This document shows, in pieces, positions 1 to 7,601 of a DNA stretch of 17,353 nucleotides (within the stretch, counting starts at the first letter, position 1; each line of letters begins with the position of its first letter). The position numbers and the translations under genes are program-made. This DNA comes from CAZMHJ01 sp964566075 (GTDB taxonomy: Bacteria; Patescibacteriota; Saccharimonadia; Saccharimonadales; CAIOMD01): assembly GCA_964566075.1 (NCBI GenBank), contig CAZMHJ010000018.1, forward strand, positions 1 through 17,353. Direction: 5' to 3'. The notes under the pieces were generated by a model. It saw only the letters and a program-made list of their open reading frames with translations. It had not been told where the DNA came from and made no database searches.

Positions 1-298
1 GAGCATTGGGGTGAATGCTTTCGAGCGGAAAATGTATAAATCTAAATTGAATATCATTCTTATAAGTTTCAATAATTTTTTTCTCGATAGGGTGAAACTG
101 TCCGCAGATTGGACACTGAAAATCGCCATACACAGCAAGAGTTACATTTTTCGCGTTACCACCAACCACATGATTACTAGCAGTTCCTACACTCGAAGTT
201 CCGCTACTCGTATCAGTTGATTTATGTCGTCCGATAAAGAAAATTCCACCGAGTGCAATCACTACAATTACTAATATGGCAAGAAAACGCTTATCCAT
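1..298 (-). CDS. Membrane-anchored DsbA-like thiol oxidoreductase, partial (3' end outside window)
   Basis: Reading leftward from the ATG at 298 gives 99 codons that stay open to the window edge. The product starts MDKRFLAI, followed by one hydrophobic segment (about residues 5-22), a Ser/Thr/Gly-rich linker (about 26-48) and the start of a thioredoxin fold. The redox motif Cys-Pro-Ile-Cys sits in VYGDFQCPICGQFH at about residues 57-70, and FPLESIHPNA follows near the cut. This is the pattern of the DsbA/BdbD (Thioredoxin_4) family, which makes or rearranges disulfides in exported proteins; the single N-terminal helix implies an extracytoplasmic catalytic domain. A GGAG Shine-Dalgarno element lies 5 bases before the ATG. 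The cis-Pro region and C-terminus are outside the window, so oxidase versus isomerase cannot be decided. It is transcribed divergently from the CBS-domain gene. Exported neighbours with two cysteines (7033-7599, 11287-11904) are plausible clients, by inference only. Confidence 0.88.
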   Translation of the reverse strand, partial: MDKRFLAILVIVVIALGGIFFIGRHKSTDTSSGTSSVGTASNHVVGGNAKNVTLAVYGDFQCPICGQFHPIEKKIIETYKNDIQFRFIHFPLESIHPNA

Positions 299-325
299 GA
301 AAACTCCAATTTATGTTCGTCATTT

Positions 326-334
326 ATTGTAACA
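326..334 (-). promoter_or_regulatory. Extended -10 promoter for the DsbA-like gene
   Basis: On the minus strand the bases read TGTTACAAT, a TGn extended -10 joined to TACAAT (5 of 6 to TATAAT). It lies 27 bases before the start codon, leaving room for the GGAG ribosome-binding site. No convincing -35 is seen. Confidence 0.4.
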
Positions 335-395
335 GCTTTTTGCATCTAAAGACGCTAGCATTTTAAGTGCCAGACGACTAGACTACAGTTAGGAC

Positions 396-1418
396 ATGTT
401 ACAGATTATTGGTCTCATTATCGTTATTATCGTCACATTCTACGGCATTTTGCTGATACGAAGCTTTGAATATATGAGTATACCAGAGCTCAAACGTCAG
501 GCTCGTAAGGGAAATCCGGATGCGCTAAAAGTCTATCCCGTTCGCGCATATGGTGTACAGCTTTGGATTCTTATGTGGGCAATTCTTGGCTTTATGACTT
601 CATGTATCGTTATATTGCTCGATAGTTTGCTCGGACCATTTTGGACGATTCTTATAAACGTACCACTTATTATCGTCATTCACTCTATATTACCGTGGAC
701 TCGTCGACCGAAACCAAGTTTGCATATGGCAGCAATCGTAAGCCCGTACGTAGAACGAGTACTTCGTTTTTTGTTTCCAATTCTCAAATGGTTTGAGAAG
801 TGGGTAGGGCGATGGATACAGCCAGAACCAATGCTTCTTATCCAAAGTAAAGATGAACTGATTGAGATATTGCATCATAATGCAGAAGAATTTGACCACG
901 TTAACAAGGACGAACTTAAAATCGCGGAAAATGCCCTCGTATTCGGAGAAAAATTAATAGGCGATGTCATGACTCCTTTGAATACCGTGCATTTTGTGGC
1001 AGAAGAGGAGCTATTAACACCAGTAGTGCTGGGTGAGCTTCACGATAGTGGTCACTCACGATTCCCCGTGTTCCAAGGCTCGAATCAAAATGTTATCGGT
1101 ACGCTTTTTATACGGGATGCATTAAGAGTTAAAACACCAAAAGCAGCTAAAGATATTATGCGGCATGATGTCTATTACATTAATGAGCAACAAACACTTG
1201 AGCATGCCTTGCAGGCATTCATTAAGACGAAACATCATATGTTTATTGTCGTAAACGAGTTTGAAGATGTCGTAGGTATACTGTCCGTAGAAGATGTTGT
1301 CGAGCAAATCGTTGGTAAGCCACTACTCGATGAGTTTGATAAATATGATGATTTACGTGAAGTAGCAAAGCGAACCGCTAAGCAAAAACATCAAGAACAC
1401 GAACAGCAGCACGTTTAA
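396..1418 (+). CDS. CNNM/CorC-HlyC-like membrane protein with CBS pair
   Basis: The 340-residue protein has hydrophobic segments at about 3-22, 55-77 and 81-101 (perhaps a fourth, amphipathic one at 115-132), then a cytoplasmic CBS-domain pair at about 188-308. The family hallmark FGEKLIGDVMTP (183-194) starts the first CBS domain, SGHSRFPVF (218-226) fits the usual core, and DVVGILSVEDVVEQIVG (291-307) ends the second. This matches the CNNM/CorC/TlyC group, linked to Mg2+ or cation transport and sensing adenine nucleotides through the CBS pair. It is shorter than usual members (about 430 residues): the membrane part is a reduced or diverged DUF21, and the C-terminal CorC_HlyC domain is missing, replaced by a charged Lys/His/Glu/Gln tail. 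A weak -10-like TACAGT at 384-389 lies 6 bases before the ATG, overlapping an AGGA element. aspS begins 34 bases downstream, possibly in the same transcript. Confidence 0.85.
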   Translation: MLQIIGLIIVIIVTFYGILLIRSFEYMSIPELKRQARKGNPDALKVYPVRAYGVQLWILMWAILGFMTSCIVILLDSLLGPFWTILINVPLIIVIHSILPWTRRPKPSLHMAAIVSPYVERVLRFLFPILKWFEKWVGRWIQPEPMLLIQSKDELIEILHHNAEEFDHVNKDELKIAENALVFGEKLIGDVMTPLNTVHFVAEEELLTPVVLGELHDSGHSRFPVFQGSNQNVIGTLFIRDALRVKTPKAAKDIMRHDVYYINEQQTLEHALQAFIKTKHHMFIVVNEFEDVVGILSVEDVVEQIVGKPLLDEFDKYDDLREVAKRTAKQKHQEHEQQHV

Positions 1419-1452
1419 ATAACTGTTCCTTATCTGTTATACGGAGTGCCAT

Positions 1453-3201
1453 ATGAGAATACTTACTGACGACCTGACAAGCCGTGTTGGTGAAGACGTG
1501 CTCGTAAAGGGTTGGGCGCAGACTCGTCGAGATCACGGTGGACTTATTTTTATTGACCTTAGAGACCATAAGGGTATTGTTCAGCTAACAATTGATTCAT
1601 CAAAAGAATGCTTCAGTATTGCTGAAGAATTACGCGATGAATTCGTGATTGAAGCTACTGGTCTTGTTAAAGAGCGAGCAGATGATTTAAAGAATGCGAA
1701 TATTCCAACTGGGGATATAGAGATTATGGTTGAATCACTTCGTATACTTAACAAGTCAGAACCGCTACCAATATTAGTGCATACAAACCAACATATCAGC
1801 GAAGATAATCGCTTAAAATATCGATACTTAGATTTACGTCGTCCAAAAATGCTTAGTATGCTGCAGCGACGAGCCGAGTACTACACTGTTTTACGAAACT
1901 ACATGCAGTTGAATGAATTCGTGGAAGTTACGACGCCCATTCTAGCTAATTCGAGTCCAGAAGGTGCACGTGATTTTTTGGTGCCGTCACGAGTGCATCC
2001 AGGAAAGTTCTATGCCCTACCGCAGGCTCCGCAACAATTTAAACAGTTACTAATGGTAGGTGGAATACCTCGCTACTATCAGATTGCAACCTGTTTTCGA
2101 GATGAAGATCCCCGTGCCGATCGTTTATATGGTGATTTTTATCAACTTGATCTTGAAATGTCGTTTGTCGAAGATGGTGAGGTGGTCCGCACCACCATGG
2201 AACCACTCATTACGCAATTAGTAACCGATTTTGCTGGTAAGAAACTACAGTTTGATACTGTTCCGCGCATACCATACCAGGAAGCAATGGATACCTACGG
2301 GACAGATAAACCTGATTTGCGTTTTGAAATGAAACTTGCTGATCTAACAGACACTCTTAATCATTGTGGTTTTGGCGTCTTTACGAACGCCATTACTAAT
2401 GGTGGTGTCGTAAAAGCAATTAGTGTATCAAGCCAGTTTAGCCGTTCTCAAATTGATACCTTTACAGAACTTGCCAAAAAGAATGGTGCCGGTGGTTTGC
2501 CATATATGACTATCGAAAATGGTAAAGCAACATCATCAATTGCTAAGTTCTTTAGCGAAGAAGATTTAGCAGCGATTGTTTCGCAAACGGGAGCGCAAGA
2601 AGGTGACACTATTTTCTTTGGTGCTGATACCCGTAACAAAGTTAACAAGGTACTTGGTGAGTTGCGAAATCATTTCGGAACATTACTCAATCTAAAAGAC
2701 CCAACTGTTGTTGCCCTCGCATGGATAATTGATTTTCCATTTTACGAGTTCGATGAAAAGACTAATAAACTAGATTTTGGGCATAATCCGTTCTCTATGC
2801 CAAAAGGTGGCTTAGAAGCACTTGAATCTGAAGACAAACTAGGTATTGTTGCAGATCAATACGACATGGTCATGAATGGCTACGAGATATGTTCTGGTGC
2901 GGTTAGAAACCATAATCCAGATGTCATGTACCGCGTATTTAGTGTTCTCGGCTATGACGAGTCATATGTAGAAGCAAAATTTGGTGCTATGCTCAACGCG
3001 TTTAAATTCGGTGCGCCGCCGCACGCGGGTTGTGCATTTGGCCTGGACCGTATATTTATGGTGCTTATGAACGAAGATAATATTCGCGAAGTAGTTGCAT
3101 TTCCGAAAAATGGATCGGGCGTTGATGTCATGATGAACTCACCGAGCACAGTCGATAACCAGCAGCTAGCAGACCTTAGTCTCGATATTGTCGAAGACTA
3201 A
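1453..3201 (+). CDS. aspS: Aspartyl-tRNA synthetase, bacterial type
   Basis: Class II synthetase that charges tRNA with aspartate in the cytoplasm; 582 residues, normal for bacterial AspRS. In order: N-terminal OB-fold anticodon-binding domain (about 1-105, with GWAQTRRDHGGLIFIDLRD at 20-38), first catalytic half with the flipping loop SPEGARDF (168-175) and motif 2 FRDEDPRADR (215-224), the GAD insertion domain (about 285-420), then motif 3 AGCAFGLDRI (525-534). After motif 2 the protein reads LYGDFYQLDLEMSF, one residue longer than the E. coli-type loop and like the alphaproteobacterial RSPGEFYQLD form. His28 in RDHGG is the residue often seen in non-discriminating AspRS (see findings). The ATG is preceded by GGAG with 6 bases spacing. 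Its 3' end overlaps the convergent alkA stop by 4 bases. Confidence 0.97.
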   Translation: MRILTDDLTSRVGEDVLVKGWAQTRRDHGGLIFIDLRDHKGIVQLTIDSSKECFSIAEELRDEFVIEATGLVKERADDLKNANIPTGDIEIMVESLRILNKSEPLPILVHTNQHISEDNRLKYRYLDLRRPKMLSMLQRRAEYYTVLRNYMQLNEFVEVTTPILANSSPEGARDFLVPSRVHPGKFYALPQAPQQFKQLLMVGGIPRYYQIATCFRDEDPRADRLYGDFYQLDLEMSFVEDGEVVRTTMEPLITQLVTDFAGKKLQFDTVPRIPYQEAMDTYGTDKPDLRFEMKLADLTDTLNHCGFGVFTNAITNGGVVKAISVSSQFSRSQIDTFTELAKKNGAGGLPYMTIENGKATSSIAKFFSEEDLAAIVSQTGAQEGDTIFFGADTRNKVNKVLGELRNHFGTLLNLKDPTVVALAWIIDFPFYEFDEKTNKLDFGHNPFSMPKGGLEALESEDKLGIVADQYDMVMNGYEICSGAVRNHNPDVMYRVFSVLGYDESYVEAKFGAMLNAFKFGAPPHAGCAFGLDRIFMVLMNEDNIREVVAFPKNGSGVDVMMNSPSTVDNQQLADLSLDIVED

Positions 3202-3824
3202 TCTTTATTATCAAGATTTTTCCAAAGGTACCAGGCTACGACGGATTCATATGGGTGCCAGTTGTTTTGTTCTGACAAGATTATGAGCTCAGGCTTGCCT
3301 GGTAAGGAAGGAAGTCCATAAACAAGCTGTGCACTTTTGCGAACACCAAGGTCGCCCCACGGTAGAATATCAAGGCGCCCAAGACTGAATATCATAAACA
3401 TATGTGCGCTCCACTCACCAATACCCTTGACCGCAGTTAGCTGTGCGATGAGCGTCTCATTATCGAGTGTAGCTATATGTTCTAAATCAAGCTCGCCATC
3501 TAAAATATGAGCTGCCAAGTCTTGAATGTAACGCGCTTTTGCATAACTTGCTCCTACGCTCCGAATAGTTTCTACATCAGTTTTAATAATCTGCTCGGGT
3601 GTAGGCGTTTTGTTGTCATATAACGCCAGAAAACGGTTCCAAATTGTACTAGCCGCCTTAACGCTGAGTTGTTGGCTAATAATACTACTCACAAGTTCTT
3701 CGTAGTACTTTGTATGAGGCTTAATAGTACAGTCACCGTATGCCTTAATTACGGAAGCGATATTACTATCGCGTAGCGCAAGCTGTTCTTGAGCATCTTG
3801 TAGTTGTTTTGCAAAACTAGGCAT
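3198..3824 (-). CDS. alkA: AlkA-type DNA-3-methyladenine glycosylase (HhH-GPD)
   Basis: Base-excision repair enzyme that removes alkylated purines; 208 residues from the ATG at 3824. The helix-hairpin-helix LTAVKGIGEWSAHMF (about 129-143) precedes ILPWGDLGVRKSA (153-165), where Asp158 fits the catalytic aspartate of the HhH-GPD superfamily. YYEELVSSIISQQLSVKAA (about 40-58) is the usual N-terminal core helix. The length matches compact AlkA/MAG proteins without the N-terminal AlkA_N domain. A longer frame reaches an ATG at 3902, but this would overlap the divergent gene starting at 3880 and adds 26 residues unlike the family, so 3824 is preferred. A -10-like TACTAT lies 6 bases upstream, so the mRNA may be leaderless. 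The stop overlaps the aspS stop. Confidence 0.92.
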   Translation of the reverse strand: MPSFAKQLQDAQEQLALRDSNIASVIKAYGDCTIKPHTKYYEELVSSIISQQLSVKAASTIWNRFLALYDNKTPTPEQIIKTDVETIRSVGASYAKARYIQDLAAHILDGELDLEHIATLDNETLIAQLTAVKGIGEWSAHMFMIFSLGRLDILPWGDLGVRKSAQLVYGLPSLPGKPELIILSEQNNWHPYESVVAWYLWKNLDNKD

Positions 3825-3830
3825 ACTTAA

Positions 3831-3836
3831 ATAGTA
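3831..3836 (-). promoter_or_regulatory. Possible -10 for alkA, close to the start codon
   Basis: The minus strand reads TACTAT, then 6 bases, then the ATG at 3824. Initiation 6-7 bases downstream would fall on the start codon. There is no good -35 and no Shine-Dalgarno sequence. Confidence 0.35.
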
Positions 3837-3851
3837 GCCTAAGTGCTTTTT

Positions 3852-3860
3852 TGATAAAAT
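3852..3860 (+). promoter_or_regulatory. Possible extended -10 for the gene at 3880
   Basis: TGATAAAAT is a TGn extended -10 with TAAAAT (5 of 6). The predicted start point near 3867 leaves about 13 bases of leader with no clear Shine-Dalgarno. Confidence 0.4.
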
Positions 3861-3879
3861 AAGATTACGATAAACGCTT

Positions 3880-5949
3880 ATGGCAAAACAAGATAAACAC
3901 AACCAACCTATTCCTGAGCCCGAGGTAGACCAAGAGGTGATTAATATTATGGGTCCGATTCCTGAAGATGCTGCTGCTCAAGGTAATTTTGTCGATGCAA
4001 TGAACGGAGATGAAACCACTGCAAGTGGGCCACCGGCTATTGATGATGTTGAAGCGCCTTTAACAGATGAAAAATCCTCAAATGCGCCCACAGTAATGCC
4101 GGTCTCTGAAAATAGAGCCTCCGATATTCCAGAACTAGCTCAAAAGAGCGATATAGCTGAAGTTGCAGAAGAAATTAATGCATCTTTGGCAGAGCAGTCA
4201 ACTGCTAATTTGTCTACTGCTGCAACGGTAGCTAAAAAAACTGAAAGTGATGAATTGTCAGACCCAACCCTTGATGCTGCTGTTAAGGATATTGTCGCCA
4301 CAGAAGGCGATCAACTGCTTGCAGCTGAAGACGCTCAACAACAGGCGATTATACCCAAAGAAAAAAAACCAAATATCATAGTAAGATGGTGGCGCAACAA
4401 GCGTCTCAGGCTACTAACGATCGCTCTATTCTTTGGTTTGATTCTAGGGCTATCATTTTATCCATCGAGCCGCTATGCAGTGCTCAATACTGTTGGAGTA
4501 CGTGCCGGTATTCACTTTAAAGTGATTGATAGTAAAAACGGGGTACCAATTAAAAATGTTGAAGTTGTGGTGGGTGGACAAAAAGGTATAACGGATGATA
4601 ATGGTGCAATTAGCCTTAGCGGTGTCAAGCTTGGCAAAACGCAGCTTGTCTTAACAAAGCGATCATTCAGCCCACTCGTACAAACGGTCATTATTGGCTG
4701 GGGAAGTAATCCATACAATGACCCACTTCAAATGACACCTACAGGTACGGCATATTCGTTTACGGTAACCGACTGGTTGAGTGGCAAACCAATAGAGAAA
4801 GCTGAGGTAAGTGACGGTGAAAGTACGGCGGTTTCAGATGAAAAAGGCATAGCTATTCTAACCGTTGAACCGACTGACAAAGACTTACACGTCACTATTA
4901 AGGGTCAGTCATATAGGGTAGAATCCATTGTTATCAGTAGCACCGACAAGACAAATAAAGCCATTAAGCTTGTAGCTGGCTCTCCTGAAGTGTTTGTTTC
5001 AAAACGCTCCGGTAGGTTTGATGTTTATAAACGCGATGTAGATGGTAAAAATGAAGCAGTACTTTTGCCCGGAACCGGTAGTGAACAAGAACCACTTGGG
5101 CTACTCGTAAGTCCAGATGGCTTAACGGCCGCCTTGGTATCGACGAGAGATGGTAAGCGAGACGCTAACGGATATTTGCTGAGTAATCTTTATATGATTG
5201 ACGTTCAAGCCAAGACTGTTACAAAGGTCGCGGGTACAGAATCTGCGCAAATACAGCTCATTGACTGGGTAGATAATAAGCTTGTTTTTGTAAAAGTTGC
5301 TGCTGGCCCAAGTGCCGCAACGTCTGGCAGGCAACGAATAACCGTGTATGACAGCAAACAAGATAAACAAACTGAGATTTCAAATGCAAATTACTATAAT
5401 GACGTTGAAGTGTATAATGGCCAAGTTTACTATGCGCCAAGTAGCACAGGTTCGATAATTGGAGATACTGCCCAGCTCTACAGAGTGAATACTGACAACA
5501 GCGCCAAAACAGTACTACTCAATAAAGAAGTTTGGGTTACATATCGTACAGCGTATGATAAGTTACAAATTTCAGCAGCAGATAGTAAGTGGTATGAGCA
5601 AACAATTGGCAATGCAAAAGTCATGCAATTATCTGGTGCACCGGCATCACCATTCCAGCATATTTATGTTACGAACCAAGCAAATACGCAGTCAGCTTGG
5701 GTAGATAATCGTGATGGCAAAGGTGTCTTGATTGTTCGCAGCCAAAAAGACGGTACCGAAAAAACACTTGTAACAAAAGGTGGACTTGGCTATCCAGTGC
5801 GTTGGTTAAGCGATAAGCATATTTTATATCGAGTTTCTAATTCAGTTGAAACATCGGACTATATTATAAACATCGACGGTGGTGAGGCGGTTAAGGTGGG
5901 TGACGTTACTAATACTGCCGCAACAAACAGATGGTATTATTATAAGTAA
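3880..5949 (+). CDS. Large membrane-anchored protein: disordered tail, Ig-like repeats, TolB-like propeller
   Basis: The 689-residue product has four parts. Residues 1-165 are acidic, Ala/Pro/Glu-rich and probably disordered. A basic stretch (WWRNKRLRL, 170-178) leads into one transmembrane helix at about 178-197, giving an N-in, C-out topology. Two carboxypeptidase-regulatory or PEGA-like beta-sandwich domains follow (about 211-290 and 291-366), each with a GVPIKNVEV- or GKPIEKAEV-type strand and a D-x-x-G-x-I turn. From about 368 a WD40/TolB-like beta-propeller begins (VFVSKRSGRFDVYKRD, then LLVSPDGLTAALVSTRDG) and runs to the end. Such a protein is likely displayed on the surface and may bind ligands or other proteins; no catalytic motif is seen. 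The next gene begins 2 bases after its stop, so both are probably co-transcribed. Domain calls rest on local sequence pattern only. Confidence 0.8.
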   Translation: MAKQDKHNQPIPEPEVDQEVINIMGPIPEDAAAQGNFVDAMNGDETTASGPPAIDDVEAPLTDEKSSNAPTVMPVSENRASDIPELAQKSDIAEVAEEINASLAEQSTANLSTAATVAKKTESDELSDPTLDAAVKDIVATEGDQLLAAEDAQQQAIIPKEKKPNIIVRWWRNKRLRLLTIALFFGLILGLSFYPSSRYAVLNTVGVRAGIHFKVIDSKNGVPIKNVEVVVGGQKGITDDNGAISLSGVKLGKTQLVLTKRSFSPLVQTVIIGWGSNPYNDPLQMTPTGTAYSFTVTDWLSGKPIEKAEVSDGESTAVSDEKGIAILTVEPTDKDLHVTIKGQSYRVESIVISSTDKTNKAIKLVAGSPEVFVSKRSGRFDVYKRDVDGKNEAVLLPGTGSEQEPLGLLVSPDGLTAALVSTRDGKRDANGYLLSNLYMIDVQAKTVTKVAGTESAQIQLIDWVDNKLVFVKVAAGPSAATSGRQRITVYDSKQDKQTEISNANYYNDVEVYNGQVYYAPSSTGSIIGDTAQLYRVNTDNSAKTVLLNKEVWVTYRTAYDKLQISAADSKWYEQTIGNAKVMQLSGAPASPFQHIYVTNQANTQSAWVDNRDGKGVLIVRSQKDGTEKTLVTKGGLGYPVRWLSDKHILYRVSNSVETSDYIINIDGGEAVKVGDVTNTAATNRWYYYK

Positions 5950-5951
5950 TA

Positions 5952-6191
5952 ATGAAAAACACATATCCGAAGCCGAAAAAAGGTGCATGGTTTATTAAAG
6001 TAAGAGGTAGTTACCTGCCATGTTCTTGGCAGGGTGCCCTAACATACATTCCGATGATACTTTGCTTAGTCTTTATTATTATTGCTGCAGTACATGCGAC
6101 AAATTCAACAGCAACGATAGTGCTGCTTGTATTCCCCAACTTTGTCTGCGTAGGCCTTATTATGCACTGGCTTGCTTCAATGAAGTCATGA
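5952..6191 (+). CDS. Small two-helix membrane protein, unknown family
   Basis: 79 residues. A basic N-terminus (MKNTYPKPKKGAWFIKVRG) and the motif SYLPCSWQG (20-28) are followed by two hydrophobic segments at about 30-48 and 54-74. The gene starts 2 bases after the upstream stop and its TGA overlaps the ATG of the mutY-like gene in ATGA, so it sits in a translationally coupled run. I recognise the WF-x-VRGSYLPCSWQG look as something seen in Saccharibacteria hypotheticals but know no function. Two tightly coupled neighbours and an intact, hydrophobic frame make it a real gene. Confidence 0.75.
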   Translation: MKNTYPKPKKGAWFIKVRGSYLPCSWQGALTYIPMILCLVFIIIAAVHATNSTATIVLLVFPNFVCVGLIMHWLASMKS

Positions 6192-7009
6192 CGGAGCATC
6201 AGAAAAAATATTTTACCGACACGGTGTGGGATTATTTTGCGCATAATGGTCGTAATACATTGCCGTGGAGACAGGGAGCAGACAAAGATACCTTTGCGTA
6301 CAAGGTACTGGTGTCAGAGATGATGTTACAGCAAACGCAGGTTAATCGTGTTGTCATAAAATTTGAAGAATGGATGCAGCGTTTTCCGACTGTACAAGCT
6401 GCAGCAAATGCATCGTTCTCGGATTGCCTAAATGTTTGGAGCGGGCTTGGCTATAATCGTCGAGCTAGATTTTTACATGAATCATGCAAGCAGATTGCTG
6501 TAATGTATCAAGGAAACATCCCGCAAGAAACGACGGCACTAGTAAGGATGCCAGGTATTGGTGTGAATACAGCAGCGGCAATCCAAGCATATGCCTTTAA
6601 CATGCCAGTTGCTTTCATCGAAACTAACATCCGAACCGTATATATTTACCATTTCTTCAAAGGCAAAAATAACATTAATGACTCGGATATCAGTGCATTG
6701 GTGGCTGCTACGGTTGATACTGATAACCCAAGAGAATGGTACTGGGCGCTCATGGACTACGGCAGCTATCTCAAACGTACAATTGGAAATCAAAATAGCT
6801 CGTCGGCACACTACACGAAACAATCGAAATTCGAAGGTTCACGTCGCCAGTTACGAGGCAAAGTTTTACGTACTTTACAGCAAAAACCGCATACAATTTA
6901 CCAGTTAGAAAAAAAGCTAGGTGACGATCGCCTACGTGAAATATTGGCCACACTCGAGAAAGAATCATTTATTGAAAATACAGGGGTCGTTTATAAAATA
7001 AGCAGCTGA
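6188..7009 (+). CDS. mutY: MutY-like adenine glycosylase lacking the [4Fe-4S] cysteines
   Basis: HhH-GPD base-excision enzyme, 273 residues, expected to remove adenine mispaired with 8-oxoguanine. MutY signatures: LPWRQ (25-29), SEMMLQQTQVNRV (43-55) with Glu44 at the place of E. coli Glu37, WSGLGYNRRARFLH (84-97), and the hairpin VRMPGIGVNTAAAI (119-132). Asn127 sits where endonuclease III has its lyase lysine, so a monofunctional glycosylase is expected. Two oddities: the catalytic Asp of the PILDGNV motif is replaced by Glu145 (AFIETNIRTV), and the region that should hold the Cys-x6-Cys-x2-Cys-x5-Cys cluster (about 189-216) has no cysteine. The C-terminus (about 217-273) looks like a winged helix, not the NUDIX-like MutY domain. 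A longer frame reaches back to 6020, but homology and the ATGA overlap support 6188. Confidence 0.85.
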   Translation: MTEHQKKYFTDTVWDYFAHNGRNTLPWRQGADKDTFAYKVLVSEMMLQQTQVNRVVIKFEEWMQRFPTVQAAANASFSDCLNVWSGLGYNRRARFLHESCKQIAVMYQGNIPQETTALVRMPGIGVNTAAAIQAYAFNMPVAFIETNIRTVYIYHFFKGKNNINDSDISALVAATVDTDNPREWYWALMDYGSYLKRTIGNQNSSSAHYTKQSKFEGSRRQLRGKVLRTLQQKPHTIYQLEKKLGDDRLREILATLEKESFIENTGVVYKISS

Positions 7010-7014
7010 TATAG

Positions 7015-7023
7015 TGGTATAAT
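7015..7023 (+). promoter_or_regulatory. Perfect extended -10, probable leaderless start for 7033
   Basis: TGGTATAAT is an exact TGn plus TATAAT. It ends 9 bases before the ATG, so transcription should begin 2-4 bases from the start codon. No Shine-Dalgarno is present. Confidence 0.6.
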
Positions 7024-7032
7024 AGTGTTTGC

Positions 7033-7599
7033 ATGCAAAAAAGATTCTCAGTACTTCTGTTAGTAATAGTAAGTATATTTATCCCGCTGACTGTTACTGC
7101 TCAGCAAGAAACAACAACCGACACTCGATTATCACAGGCTGTTAGTGATCAGCAGCTTACGCTTGACGAGGCGACAAAAGCACTTATTACTGCAAAATGC
7201 ACTACTGCTCAGCAACAAATCGTAAAGTTAAAAGATAAAACGGGTAGACAAGTTAAGCTCCGCATGGATACCTATAGTGATATTCAAAAAGAATTACAAG
7301 CAATTAAACTTCGTATGGGTCGCCAAGGTATTGATGCCTCCGAGATTGACTTGTTAATTGGAAAAATCCAACAGCACCTTGATAGTTTTACGACTGCATC
7401 CAATAGCTATATCACCACACTCCAAGATATAGCTACGGTTGATTGTGCTCAAAAACCTGAACAGTTTGAGGCTGGGTTAGTACTCGCCAGGGGTACACAA
7501 GCGCAACTTTTTAAAGAAGCAAATAGCCTTAAATCAACGCTTAACACTGCAGATACGAGTACATTTAATCAGCTTAAGAAACGGCTAACGGTACAATAG
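7033..7599 (+). CDS. Secreted helical protein with two cysteines, unknown family
   Basis: 188 residues. MQKRFSVLLLVIVSIFIPL then TVTAQQ is a textbook Sec signal peptide with likely cleavage after VTA (residue 23). The mature part is rich in Gln, Lys, Thr and Leu and is predicted mostly alpha-helical, with coiled-coil-like stretches at about 58-118 and 145-187. It has exactly two cysteines (C56, C138), spaced so that they could form a disulfide between helices. No domain is recognised. An exact extended -10 just upstream marks it as the first gene of its own transcript, and the membrane protein at 7602 begins 2 bases after its stop. A structural or adaptor role in the envelope is possible but is a guess. 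Confidence 0.8.
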   Translation: MQKRFSVLLLVIVSIFIPLTVTAQQETTTDTRLSQAVSDQQLTLDEATKALITAKCTTAQQQIVKLKDKTGRQVKLRMDTYSDIQKELQAIKLRMGRQGIDASEIDLLIGKIQQHLDSFTTASNSYITTLQDIATVDCAQKPEQFEAGLVLARGTQAQLFKEANSLKSTLNTADTSTFNQLKKRLTVQ

Positions 7600-7601
7600 T
7601 A

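Noticed and set aside
3825..3902. Longer start for alkA at 3902
   Set aside because: It would overlap the divergent gene at 3880 and adds residues not typical of the family.
6020..6187. Longer N-terminus for the MutY-like protein
   Set aside because: It would read through the membrane peptide gene in another frame; family homology starts right after the ATG at 6188, which overlaps the upstream stop as ATGA.
5952..7009. Possible UGA recoding (code 25 of some CPR groups)
   Set aside because: TGA serves as the natural stop in three genes here and no frame needs read-through.
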